Assembly: GCA_025617745.1 (NCBI GenBank)
Contig: CM046863.1
Coordinates: forward strand, 4,157,160 to 4,221,159
Reading direction: 5' to 3'
DNA: 64,000 nt
Source of the DNA: Heliocidaris erythrogramma
Lineage: Eukaryota > Echinodermata > Echinoidea > Camarodonta > Echinometridae
Every line of letters starts with the position of its first letter. The first letter of the stretch is position 1. Below, piece by piece: positions 25,236-36,300 of the stretch. Both the position numbers and the translations under genes were made by a program. The notes below the pieces were generated by a model. That model was not told the origin of the DNA. It made no database searches and saw only the letters and a program-made list of their open reading frames with translations.

Positions 25236-25507
25236 ACATTTTGTTATCTTACAACATCACTCACGATGAATTGCCCGCGGTCATCCTACGTTCTCAAATT
25301 TCCAACCTGTCCATCAACGTTGTAAAAGGATCCTAGGTTTGGAAACTGAAGAATGTCATTCATGATAATGTCCTGGAAGCGCCTTCGCTATCGTCACGTG
25401 ACTCGATACACCATGACATCTGATCGTTATCACGATCTTAATGTACCGATCGTTATGTAGATGTAACGATCGTCAGCACATATAATACAAACTCAGACCA
25501 ACGTGTT

Positions 25508-25700
25508 TTGAAAGGCATTTTTTTCTGTTTTCTTCTTCTTCTTCTCCTTCTTCTTCTTCTTGTTCTTCTTTTTGTTCTTCTTTTCTTCTTCTTCTTTTTG
25601 TTCCCCTTTCTTCTTCTTCTTCTTCTTCTTCTTCTTCTTTTTCTTCTTATTCTTTTTCTTCCCCTTCTTCTTCTTCTTCTTCTTCATAATTCTTCTTTAT
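25508..25700. repeat. (TTC)n microsatellite
   Basis: About 180 bp of TTC-rich repeats; translations on either strand are homopolymer-like and not genes. Confidence 0.9.
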
Positions 25701-25949
25701 CTTCGCCTTCTCCTTCTTTTATCGGAGATGTTAGCATCTTAATCTGTTTTTATAATAAAGAACCACACATATAAAAGACAAGTCGATATTATTTCCAGCC
25801 ATCCATAGGATTTGTAAATATTTTTTTGGTAGATTAACGTAAGACATGAATACGACTATTTAAATTAGAATTATTAGTCACAAGCATGCATCATCGGACT
25901 ACAACTTCTTATATTTTTGGAAAGGGTGCATTGATTTATATTGAGGATT

Positions 25950-26160
25950 TAGCTTTAGATTTAGATTTTATTTCATTTCATTTTCATTTTTCAAAGTATA
26001 TAACAATGATTACTGTGCAATTTACAAAATAAAAATAATTGAAAACTATAAGTGCAGAAACTTTTTCGATCATTACAAGCAAATAAAGCGCATTAACTTT
26101 TGATTTGTAAGAAAAAGTGAAGACTACAAAAAGGGCCTACAGCATGTCTTACATAGCAAC
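25950..26160 (-). mobile_element. Probable LINE 3' end, minus strand
   Basis: The minus strand ends in (GAAAT)n AAAATCTAAATC after an AT-rich non-coding body that includes AGGCCCTTTTTGTAGTC. The style matches LINE 3' ends elsewhere in the window; no coding part. Confidence 0.35.
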
Positions 26161-26557
26161 TCATATCCTGGTATTGTATTGTTGAATTGTAACAGGTGTC
26201 GGCTTGGACAAAGTTATTAAATACCATTCTCACTTGCAAAATCACTATTAGCTCACTGATGATTGACAGATGATGTCACAGGAGAATGTGGAGGAATCTG
26301 GAGGATTTTTTAAGTGGGTGGAGCGTAGCAGGTTTTAGAAAATTATTTCAAAAAATATCTAGAAATCTATGAAACTTATATAGAAGCTTAAATATCAAAA
26401 TATGAGGTGTGTGTGTAGGACTACACACCAACAGGTATCAACTTGCATTTGAATGGAAGGGGGGGGGGGCCTTTGAAGTAATGATATAAAAATGAGAATA
26501 AAAAAGAGACCAACGAAGAAGCAGAGCTTATAGAGTGCTGGTCCCTGCAAAGAGTAA

Positions 26558-26561
<4 letters not shown>

Positions 26562-26637
<76 letters not shown>

Positions 26638-26860
26638 TAATGGCCACTTATATAGCGCTCATATCCGTCACACAGTGACGCTCATGGCGCTTAGACATTA
26701 TTACCCTGGTTATAGCCGAGCTGCCAAATTAACTAGCGCTCAAGCATATCAGGTACCCATTTACACCTGGGTGGAGAGTGGCAATGTAGATTAGAGTCTT
26801 GCCAAAGGACATTAGTGCCATGGTGGGATTTGAACCCCGTACCTTGTGATCTTATAAATC
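26562..26860 (-). mobile_element. tRNA-derived SINE, minus strand
   Basis: (TAA)n tail at 26562-26640, body with TATATAGCGCTC and CACCTGGGTGGAGAGTGGCA, then GGGATTTGAACCC (26825-26837), which is a tRNA B box read on the minus strand. The outer tRNA head is partly lost. Confidence 0.65.
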
Positions 26861-26920
26861 ATGCAATACATCAAAATTAAACTCGGCAATCATAGCATTC
26901 ACCTGATATCATATCATGTT

Positions 26921-27007
26921 AATTAACCCGTTGACTACTGAATTATTTAACTCTCATAGGCTTAATACAGGTGCCACCCGGCTCCCGTATGTAGTCTATG
27001 AGTTAAT
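26921..27007. mobile_element. Mini-MITE family I, copy 2
   Basis: TTAACCCGTTGACTACTGAA at the left and GTAGTCTATGAGTTAAT at the right are imperfect inverted repeats around CATAGGCTTAATACAGGTGC. Confidence 0.65.
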
Positions 27008-27088
27008 CGTTCAGTAAATGCTACAGAGAGGGATAGGTGTGTGGGCACAATTTTGCCATGATGTCGTTTACGCGAATAAACTTTTTCA

Positions 27089-27170
27089 TTCTCCTGACGA
27101 CGGCCAGAGCATTCTGACCGGAACGTGGAGTTATTCCAACTCACATGTTGTACCGCAAACCTTTTTTCTG
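27089..27170 (+). repeat. Retroelement-end-like motif
   Basis: A CCTGACGACGGCCAGAGCAT hairpin followed by GACCGGAACGTGGAGTTATT and the motif shared with 25195-25235. The hairpin plus GGAACGT looks like sequences found near ends of some retroelements. The element itself is not identified. Confidence 0.4.
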
Positions 27171-27454
27171 AATAAACTTTTTGTTATAATGAAAATAAAT
27201 ATGATTATAAATAATCATATATAAAAATATATGCCAGATAGGTTATTAAACGCTTCAACGAGACAATTCATTGACTTTACTGTATTCATTTTGGAGTGTG
27301 TTTCGCTCATTTTGGAGTAAACAGCCGAATGTTTAAGGTGTTGTGTAAACCGCACTCTTTGTTCAACTCAGATTTCTCACTCTGCTTCATTCATCTAGTG
27401 TCATCGTATCTTAATAATGTTCCACCATTGATTTTCTTGGCCTCGAGTTTGTAT

Positions 27455-27533
27455 TAACCCTTTGGGTACCGGATTCTCTTATTCACATAGACTTAATACA
27501 GGGACGATCCGATTTCAGAATGCAATGGGTTAG
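27455..27533. mobile_element. Mini-MITE family I, copy 3 (diverged)
   Basis: ATTAACCCTTTGGGTACCGG ... CATAGACTTAATACAGGGAC ... AATGGGTTAGA. Confidence 0.5.
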
Positions 27534-27586
27534 ATGTCACCCTCACAGGTTCCCTGTGGTGGCTCGGTTCAGTGGCTGCATCAGCA

Positions 27587-27703
27587 ATACCTCAGTCACA
27601 CCGCCAAACCGATACCAACCCAACCGGTTTTTCACAGTAATGGAATTGTATGCTCTGGCTGTAGTCGGTCATGAGACTGTTTGGACGGTGTGACTGTGGT
27701 ATA
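27587..27703. mobile_element. Small MITE family H
   Basis: 117 bp with terminal inverted repeats ATACCTCAGTCACACCGCCA and CGGTGTGACTGTGGTAT. Non-coding; single copy in the window. Confidence 0.65.
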
Positions 27704-28070
27704 AGTTTAGGGGCATGCTAAGGGCAAGGGAAATATTTAAGTGCAAAAAGAAAATTAAAGCCAGTCCGAGATACTTTAGTACGGAAGCTCTTGGGATAAT
27801 TAGAACCAGGAGTTATGACTTAGCGGGTAACGCCCCCTGATACGGCTATTGTTGGCTTTGGACATCGATCCCTCTCCCCATAAATAAAAAGGCGTACAAA
27901 TATGACATTTTAAAGCAACATCAAACGTTTTCAACCTGATTGCATGCTGCGTTTTTTAAACCAGAGGTTTAATCTATTTCCGTGACAAACATCTACCCTC
28001 GCTGCTCCATGATGTACATGGGATTTTTTATTTTTTATTTGTTAACAGAATTCATGAATATCACATTATC

Positions 28071-28152
28071 GTTAACCCTTGACTACTGAATTCTTTAACT
28101 CTCATAGGCTTTATACAGGAGCCACCCGTTTCCCGTAGTCTATGGTTAATAA
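28071..28152. mobile_element. Mini-MITE family I, copy 4
   Basis: GTTAACCCTTGACTACTGAA ... CATAGGCTTTATACAGGAGC ... CCCGTAGTCTATGGTTAAT; the best preserved copy together with 26921-27007. It lies 270 bp upstream of the first receptor exon seen. Confidence 0.65.
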
Positions 28153-28423
28153 TTGGTTCTGTTCTATGCTGGTGATGGACGTGATGGAAGATGGCGCTGT
28201 GTAGATTAATCAAGTTGATCCAGGACTCCAGTAAAACTTCTATTTAAGATATGCAGCTGTTTAGAATAAGAACAAATGCCTATGACTAACAAACCCTTTG
28301 TCCGATTTATATATATGTATTTTATTTGTTGTAATTAAAGCTATTCAACCAATAATAGGAAAAAGTTATCAACAACATATTTATTTAATTTCCCTCCGTT
28401 ATTTTCTTTTCTTCTTTTTTCAG

Positions 28424-28561
28424 TGTGATATGGCTACAGGTCTGAAGGCATTCTTTGAATCACTAGCAAGACCGCCAAGAAAGTTCATGGTATTCGGTGG
28501 GGCGTGTCCTAGCGTGACCTCACCAATTGCAACGTCTGTTCATTGGTGGAATCTTGTACAA
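28424..28561 (+). CDS. GABBR2: GABBR2 exon 1 of window (residues 1-46)
   Basis: Acceptor TTTTTTCAG, donor CAA|GTACGT; 46 codons, phase 0 at both ends. Encodes lobe 1 of the Venus flytrap ([24 protein letters not shown]). The preceding exon, which should end just before this Cys, was not recognised upstream. Confidence 0.93.
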
Positions 28562-31500
28562 GTACGTATTTCTTTTTCTTGTAGAAGATTTTTTTGATAT
28601 TTGATAGTTATTTTCTTCGGGCCCTGTTTCATAAAACTTAATATCAATAACAACTAACCCATTTCTATGACAAATTTGCTCTCAGCCAATCAGATTCAAG
28701 GATTTCAGTACCTTATAACAATTATTGTAACTTTTCATTGATAACACGTTTTATGAAATGGGGCCCTGAAGAAGTAATTCATTGTACACTTATACTTCGA
28801 TGATTGATTGTGATAAACCAGGTTATGCATCGTTACAAAATCAGAAACAAAGTCAAGTGCTTTAATGAGGGTTTTACATTTTGCTTAATATCATTCTTTC
28901 GATGTAGTTAAAGCAGTTCAATCAAAGGGCGTACAATACACTTATATAATGTAAAAATTCTTACTAATTTGTAAGAATATTGTAAGAGAACATAGTATGT
29001 GGTATGTCTGTCAGGAATAGGCTTACTGAACTGAATATATACTCTGTGTATATTTACCTACTATTTCGGTATCGCTAAAATAATTTATTTGACGCCCGTT
29101 GTTCTCTATATTAAACGGGGAATAACAGAATCGTTGCCGTTTATATACATGTCAAGGAGACGCAGAAAACAGCTAAGTGTACTCTCCTATTGTTTCCTGA
29201 TTATGTCATTGAAATGTAATTTGAATGGGTATAATTACTTTTTAATTTTTAATTAATCCATTTTATAAAATATTTCTAATCTGTCTTACCCCCCCCCCTC
29301 CCCCCCCCCCCCCCCCCTCTCCCCCTTTCCATGTTTAGCTGTCTTATGCCGACACCACACCGTCACTCTCCCAGCGGGACAAGTACCCACATTTCTTCCG
29401 TACGGTTCCGTCAGAGAACGACATTGGTGCAGCCAGGGTAAAACTCTTCCAGCTCTTTAATTGGACCAAGATTGCTACCCTACACCAGGACTATCCTCGA
29501 TTCTCTTATGTGAGTATTTGCAGTAGCGGATTGAAGAGGCATCCCCCCCCCCCCCTCCCCCTCCCCTCAGCGCAAATTGGAATGTATAGGTGGCACAGCC
29601 GGCCGTGCACATCTCCTCCCCCTGTAGCCTAAAACAAAAGTGTTTTCATCATTTTTTGTTGTTGTTGTTGTTGTTTGTTGCTTACTTTGTCCCATGTTTC
29701 GTGTACAATTGCCCCCCCCCCCCCCATTAAAAAAAAAGAAATATTCTTTTCCGATTACCTTTCCTTCTATATGCGAGGTATGATATCCTATTCATAAAAT
29801 CCTAGGATTCATAAAATCTTATTCATTTTCAATTGAAGGCATTCGGTATTATCGAAAGCTTAAGGGTTTAATTTTATTTCTTTCAATTATCATCTCTTTC
29901 TTTCTTCCATTTCCTTTCAATTATCCAAAATTAATCCAAACGCCCTGTAAGTGGGCTATTCTCACGAAAAGATATATCAACAACGTTTTCACAGAGGAAA
30001 TAAAGGAAAGAGATGATAATTGAATGAAATTAAATTAAACCCTTACACACAACTATTTTTATTTTTTTGTTTTCGTTGATTCCACACCTAAAATGAAATG
30101 AAACTGAAAGAGGAAAGAGGAAAAGCGAAGAGTGAATGAGATCAGGAGATTTGTAAGCAGATCACAGACATGTAAATGAGTGTAGTTCTGAAAAGAACTG
30201 TTTGTACTCCTCTGTAGAGTAATTCTGAAAAAGTTTCAGAACGTAGTTACATTAATTTTTCGGTAAAGGAGTATATCTGTCTCGACGCTATTCGAACAGC
30301 ATGAACAATGTGCTCTGTTCATTGTCAGGACTCACTTACCATGAAACCTATAGAGAAAATGTAATCCTATTCATGTTAACCAATTTCTTAACTATAACAC
30401 ATTTTCATTCCCAAAGGAGAGCATTCAAGTAAAAGGAGAAAACACATTTATCCGGCCGGACAGATAAATCTGACATAATGTTGTCCTCTTGAGTCTTGAA
30501 AGCTAATTAAAGAAAAAAAATAATCATCGATTTATCTTTCGACCAGCTACTTGTACTGAGAAAAGAAAAGAAAATTTTCACCGATTCCATAGATAGAAAA
30601 TATCTATAACATGCAATTAAGACCTTTTCTTTATACATTTATATCCTATTTCTTTCAAATTTCGCATCAACGGCGCCTTCATTGTCGCCATCGTCGTCCA
30701 TTTCATATCTGACATGGTACAGGCCCAGAGCAAGCAGGTGAAGATGGCTGAGGAGAATGGTGTGACGACGATCGTAGAAGCAACATTTGCAGATGACCCT
30801 GGACCAGCCATGGACCAAATCAAGGTAAATAGAAAACTTGAAGGCCCGAATTCACAAAGGAGGTTTAAACCTAAACCATGGTTTAAACCTCAGATAGCCC
30901 AACAGGGCGGACAAGACAATTAAGATTTCGTCGCTGAATTCTACTTCTTGTTCCAAAAACAGACGCGACGTTGATTCTTAAAATCTCCGAGCAAAGTTTT
31001 AGGACATAACAATGATAATAATAATATTCCGGATTATATAGCGCCACTCCGATGTCTCTAAACGCTTTACAGACATACCTAGGTAATCGCATTCAGGCTT
31101 AAATGCAACCTATTAAAAAGATTACCCATTTCCCTCTAAAATGAATTAAAATTTATTGACTCTATTTCGGTATATTTCCACTCTTGGAATAAGAAAGGTT
31201 ACAACAAGAGGAAGTATTTTTGAACTTGCTAAACGATACTCTCATTCAATGAACCTCTGCAGACAGATAAAGCTGGTTCTTGAGTTGGAGCCATTATGTT
31301 TATTTTTTTTTTCTGTGGCAGGAAAAGGGAGCTCGGATTGTGATGGGATTTTTTGATGAAGACATGGCCAGGAGAGTGTTCTGTGAGGTAGGTAGCACTC
31401 ATTTTTCATCAATCTAGTCCATTCATGATTTCAATCATCGCCAAACGAGTTGCTTGAAATTGTTGTTTTAGAATCGCTATGAATTTTAAAAATAATTACA

Positions 31501-33283
31501 TGTATTCATCTACTGTTGCTCTAGAATTGCTTTGAAATCATTTCAAAGTGTTACAGTCATAAGCTGAAATATTTTCTTTTCGTGATCAATTAAATTCCAA
31601 ATGCCCTAAATTATGTAAATATCATAAGTTCCAAGTCACACAATTTTACTCCTCGTTTTTAGTCCTTTTATTTGTTCTTTCTTCCTTTCCACTATTCTTT
31701 CTGTCTTTCTTTATCATTTCTTCCTGGATTTTATCCCGTTGTCTTTTGTTATGTTAGTATATACCATTTGCATCGGTTAGTTGGATTGTTCAGGTTTACA
31801 AAGCTAATTAAGCTATACGGGGCACGACATCTCTGGAGTCTACCTACCTACCAGGCTGAATGGTGGAGGAAGATAGAAAATGCTTTAGAATCCAATGTCC
31901 CACGAATACGACTCTTTTCGTTTAGTCTTTCATTTGGCGTTTATTTCATTATTATTATCATCATCATCATCATCATCATCATCATTGTTATTGTTGTTCT
32001 TCTTTTTCTTCTTTTTCTTCTTTTTCTTCTTCTTCTTCTTCTTCTTCTTATTATTGTTGTTATTTGTGTAAATATTATCATTATTATTGGTATTATTATC
32101 ATTGTTATTATTATTAATATTATTGTTATTACTATTATAATTATCATTACTGTTATTATTATCATTACTTTTATCATTATTATCATTATCATCATTATTA
32201 TTCATTATTATCAAAACTTATACTATTATTATTATTGTTATTGTAATTATTATTATTATGCAGGTGTACAAAGCTAAGCTATACGGAGCACGTCATGTTT
32301 GGATCCTACCAGCCTATCAATCTGAATGGTGGAAGAAGAAGGAGAACGGTACGGAATGTACTGCAGACCAGCTTAGTAGAGCTCTCAAGGGTTATATCGA
32401 GACAGACATACTTACACTCAGTGCTAATGAAGAACAGACAATCTCAGGAAGGGTAAGAATTCGACAGAACCAAAATTCATTCTTTCCAAGGACAATCAAC
32501 GATTTGAACAAAGTACCACTCTCAACAGCATCCCAACCTTCTCTAAATAGCTTCATAAATGCCCTTCAAATCAATTAAAATCAAAATTAAGCGATCTGCA
32601 GCCCCATGGAGAGTGTGATGGAGTTCATTACTGCTCTGTTACCGTGTATTTAATCAAGATCAAGATTTAAGATGATGTATATACATTGTATTTATCGGGA
32701 ATCGGAGTGATGTGCCAATTTTAATTAGCAAAATTGTGTCAAATTGTTTGTATAAATATTTGATTGTTGTATTTTTTACAATTGCATTTGCAAGTACATT
32801 TCTAAAAATGTATCCTAACTTTGATCGTTGATATAACTCGAAAATTATACATCGAATCAGACTAAAATATTGCTCTGAATATTTAATTACATTTTTCTTT
32901 TCTTTTTTAATTAGAGGCCACAAATCTGTGTATCTATAATTATTTGAGAATACAACAACTGCCTTTGTGCATTGCAGCTGAAACTTCAGAACACCTATTT
33001 AACCCAGAGTCATGAATCATTAATGACACTGGACAACAAAAGTTTGGCAGAAATGACAGCTGCTACTCACAATGACAGTTGCTGTGTTCTGAATTAATTC
33101 CTAATACACGCAGACTTGTGGCCTTGATTTTTCAAAAAGTGAAAAATCTACTGACGTATTCAGAGAAATGTCATAAAACTTACTCCCAATAAATTTTGCA
33201 TCCTTCAGCTTTACAATGTTAAAACCCTCAGTCTGATACGAGATATAACTTTTCAGTAATTAACGATCAAACGTATCCTCTGG

Positions 33284-33314
<31 letters not shown>

Positions 33315-36300
33315 CTAGCATAAGTGATTGTGTTTTTAATAAAGTTAAATAAAGATCAGAATGAAGTTACAGAACCCTCTTACTTGTTACACGTACATTA
33401 CCATGGATATTGAATAATAATTCGGAACACTTATTCTTTGTCAAAATATTCCATATATTAATCTGCTTCCAATAGACATGTTTACTAATGTATTTCAGCT
33501 TATGTATGTTTCTCTCCAGAATGCTTAGTTACCAACTATTTAAGTGCACCTGCTATGCATAATGGAATCTCTATGGATGGAATCCATTTTGCATACATTA
33601 GTTGTTGCTATGTCGGGCAAGCCTCTGGCAAGATCTTGAGTCGTCAAGAGAAACTTTTGTTCAAGAAGTATGCATATAATTAGTAAATAAGTCTATTATA
33701 GTGAAAGTATAAGAATACTTTATGGGCTACCCTTCTAAGAAATATTCACATAGCTAAAATGATTTTCCTTCACAGAATATAAGATTCTTGGAATATCACG
33801 CTTACGTTAATCCGCCCTTTACCAGTTAGCAACAGCTAAGTTCCTCTCTGTAAATGGACTATTCGTGCAGGAATGTTCATGAACGTTTCAATATTACCTA
33901 TTAATCATATGACTACTGAATTATGTAATTCCCATAGCCTCTATAGTGTGTCCAGCTGGTTCCCATAGACAATATGTTACTGAATTATAAACCCTGCATA
34001 GAACAGTCGCGGCTCTACACTGCGATTAACTGCCCAAAAGCTTTCGCTCCTTCCTGCTTAATTTGCATAAAATAAACAAGTTGTTTACGTAAAACCGCTA
34101 CCGAAGAGTCTCAACTAAATTGTGAAATCTCGCCCGAGAAACAACCAAATGAAATGAACTAAACGTCAAATTCCAGAATAAGAGTTGCTCTAACCCATAA
34201 TTAGTATCACTCGTAGTCAAATCATCTTTTAATTTGTGAAAACTTGGAGAAATGAGGAGCCATATTTTTTTTTTAAGTCTGAAAATGTAGCATTATTTTT
34301 CACATTTGCTCTCATTGCGCAAGATCAAAACTTTCACATATGAAAAATCAAAGTATATTGAGGGAATCTTCGAAATATCTTTTCATAATCATCCGTCGAA
34401 CGGTTATTATTCATATCAATCTGAATGTAGACACCATCAGAATACAAGGCCCTCTACGACCTGCGACGAAAAGATGATTACTCTGATTACCACGGTTACG
34501 CGTACGATGGTATCTGGGTGATGGCACTGGCGATTAATCACGTGATCAAGATGTTTGAGAAGGAGAATAACATCGATGCTTTCTTTGACTTCAAGTATGA
34601 TGACCAGAAGATGTTGGAGCATTTCAGCAAGGCTATGAATGAGACTAACTTTCCAGGAGTAACGGTGAGTTTCATTTTTCGTTGCAGGTCTTCTCAATCA
34701 GAATGGGCTTAACTCTAATTAGAGTGATCTCATTGCTGCGTGACTCTGTCTCGTCTTCGCACCGCCGAAGGTCACTGAACGCACTCACATGTGCTTGCTC
34801 GCTCATGGTACAAATAACTTTTGAAGAAATCCCAACTCCTTATAAGTTCATTTTTTTTTCATCTCTGCATTCAATACCACTGATGAATTTATATTATATT
34901 TCAATATGGCACGAAAAAGAGACATGATAACGAAGCTTTTCGACATGCAGAGGTGTTGTGGATCAGTGGATAAGTCTCCGGACTGTGAACCATGAGGTCC
35001 GGGGTTCGAATCCCACCGCAGCACTAGTGTCCTTTGACAAGACGTTAATCTACATTTGCCACTCTCCACCCAGGTGTTAAATGGGTACCCGGTAGGATGG
35101 CGAAATTAATGTCGTTTGCTTAGCATGTGAGCGTCATTGTACTGCCCATTGCTGGAATGCTCCCCAGGGAGTGGAGAATGTGCATACATTGTGTGCGGGC
35201 GTGCTAGAATCCAATGACCGGGGTAATAATATATATCTAGCGCTTTGGGCCACTTTGGGAAAGGCGCATTATAAATGCCAGGTATTATTATATTATTATT
35301 ATTACTACAGTTGCACTGTATACGAGTCCCATCTCGTGTATTGCCCGGTGAATGTGAATGTCACATGTGAATTTTAGCGCGGGATGGAGCCGTTTCAGTT
35401 GTGTAAGGAAAACCTCACACGCTGCGCGGTTGTCAAAAATTCAACATACCGACAATACACACGTGGGACTGTATTAGATCGGTGGCGTTCTGTAGCAGGC
35501 GCGTTTCATGAAAGCCAACAAAAATGTTAGCGAGCGCGGGACTTTCAGTGGCACGCTGGTAAATAGGCTAGAGATATCGAATGAACACATAACATAATTC
35601 CTATTATCAAGGGGCAGATCACGGACGAGTTTAGCAAACGTAAACGAATCTCTAACAGTATGAACAGACCAACAATCTAAGACTGGCTGAAGTTGCTCTC
35701 AGCTGCGCTGACCCAACCATCGATAGAATAGGACGAAGAGGAACGTTGGTATTGTGGGTTTTGGGGAGGCCGTACATGCGGGGTCTTAGCGATCCATGTG
35801 GTCGAATTCTTTCATAAACAGCCCGTCCGTGCCTGCAAATCTGAAATGCCCGCTAACAGACCAAAGATAGCCAAATGCGATTCAGCGATTGGTCTCCACT
35901 TGCTGAACAATCCAGCTTGCGCACAAATGTCCCGGGCCAGAAGCGCAGCGCATTTACGCTTTCTGGAAGCCGCCTACATTCAATCGCACGAACCCCTTCT
36001 GTGCAGACAAAAGGAGTTCGTCCAAGCTTTGCGATTGTTCTGAAATTACAACGTCTGGGTTGCGTCCGGGTTCATTGAGTATAATATAGTTGATTTCAAG
36101 TAATTTGTTATATACCTGCGTGATAACCTGATGAGTGCAGGTCGAAAAGCTTCGTTATCATGTCTCTTTTTCGTGCCATATTGAAATTTTGTAGCACCAA
36201 GAAATTATTTATATTATATTGATCATATTAGCGAATGCGACAATATACGGATTGTATGATTGATCACAACTTCTTTTTTGTTTTGCATTTTTTCCCGTGC

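Noticed and set aside
25493..25774. Lys- and Leu/Phe-rich frames over the TTC repeat
   Set aside because: They are translations of a microsatellite on both strands, as also at 31930-32214 and 52956-53189; no gene.
27089..27125. CTGACGA plus GGAAC as another hammerhead ribozyme
   Set aside because: The GAAA core is altered to GGAA and no complementary strands for helix I are found around it, unlike 6410-6450.
9861..28423. Upstream GABBR2 exons (signal peptide, lobe 1 start)
   Set aside because: Looked for translation resembling the family N-terminus ahead of the CDMATG exon; none convincing, so not annotated.
31672..32277. 201-codon frame as a protein
   Set aside because: Mixture of intron, the dead exon 5 copy and an Ile-rich microsatellite translation.
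34951..35024. A functional tRNA gene
   Set aside because: A and B boxes are present, but the unit continues into a SINE body with an ATT tail and the cloverleaf is imperfect.
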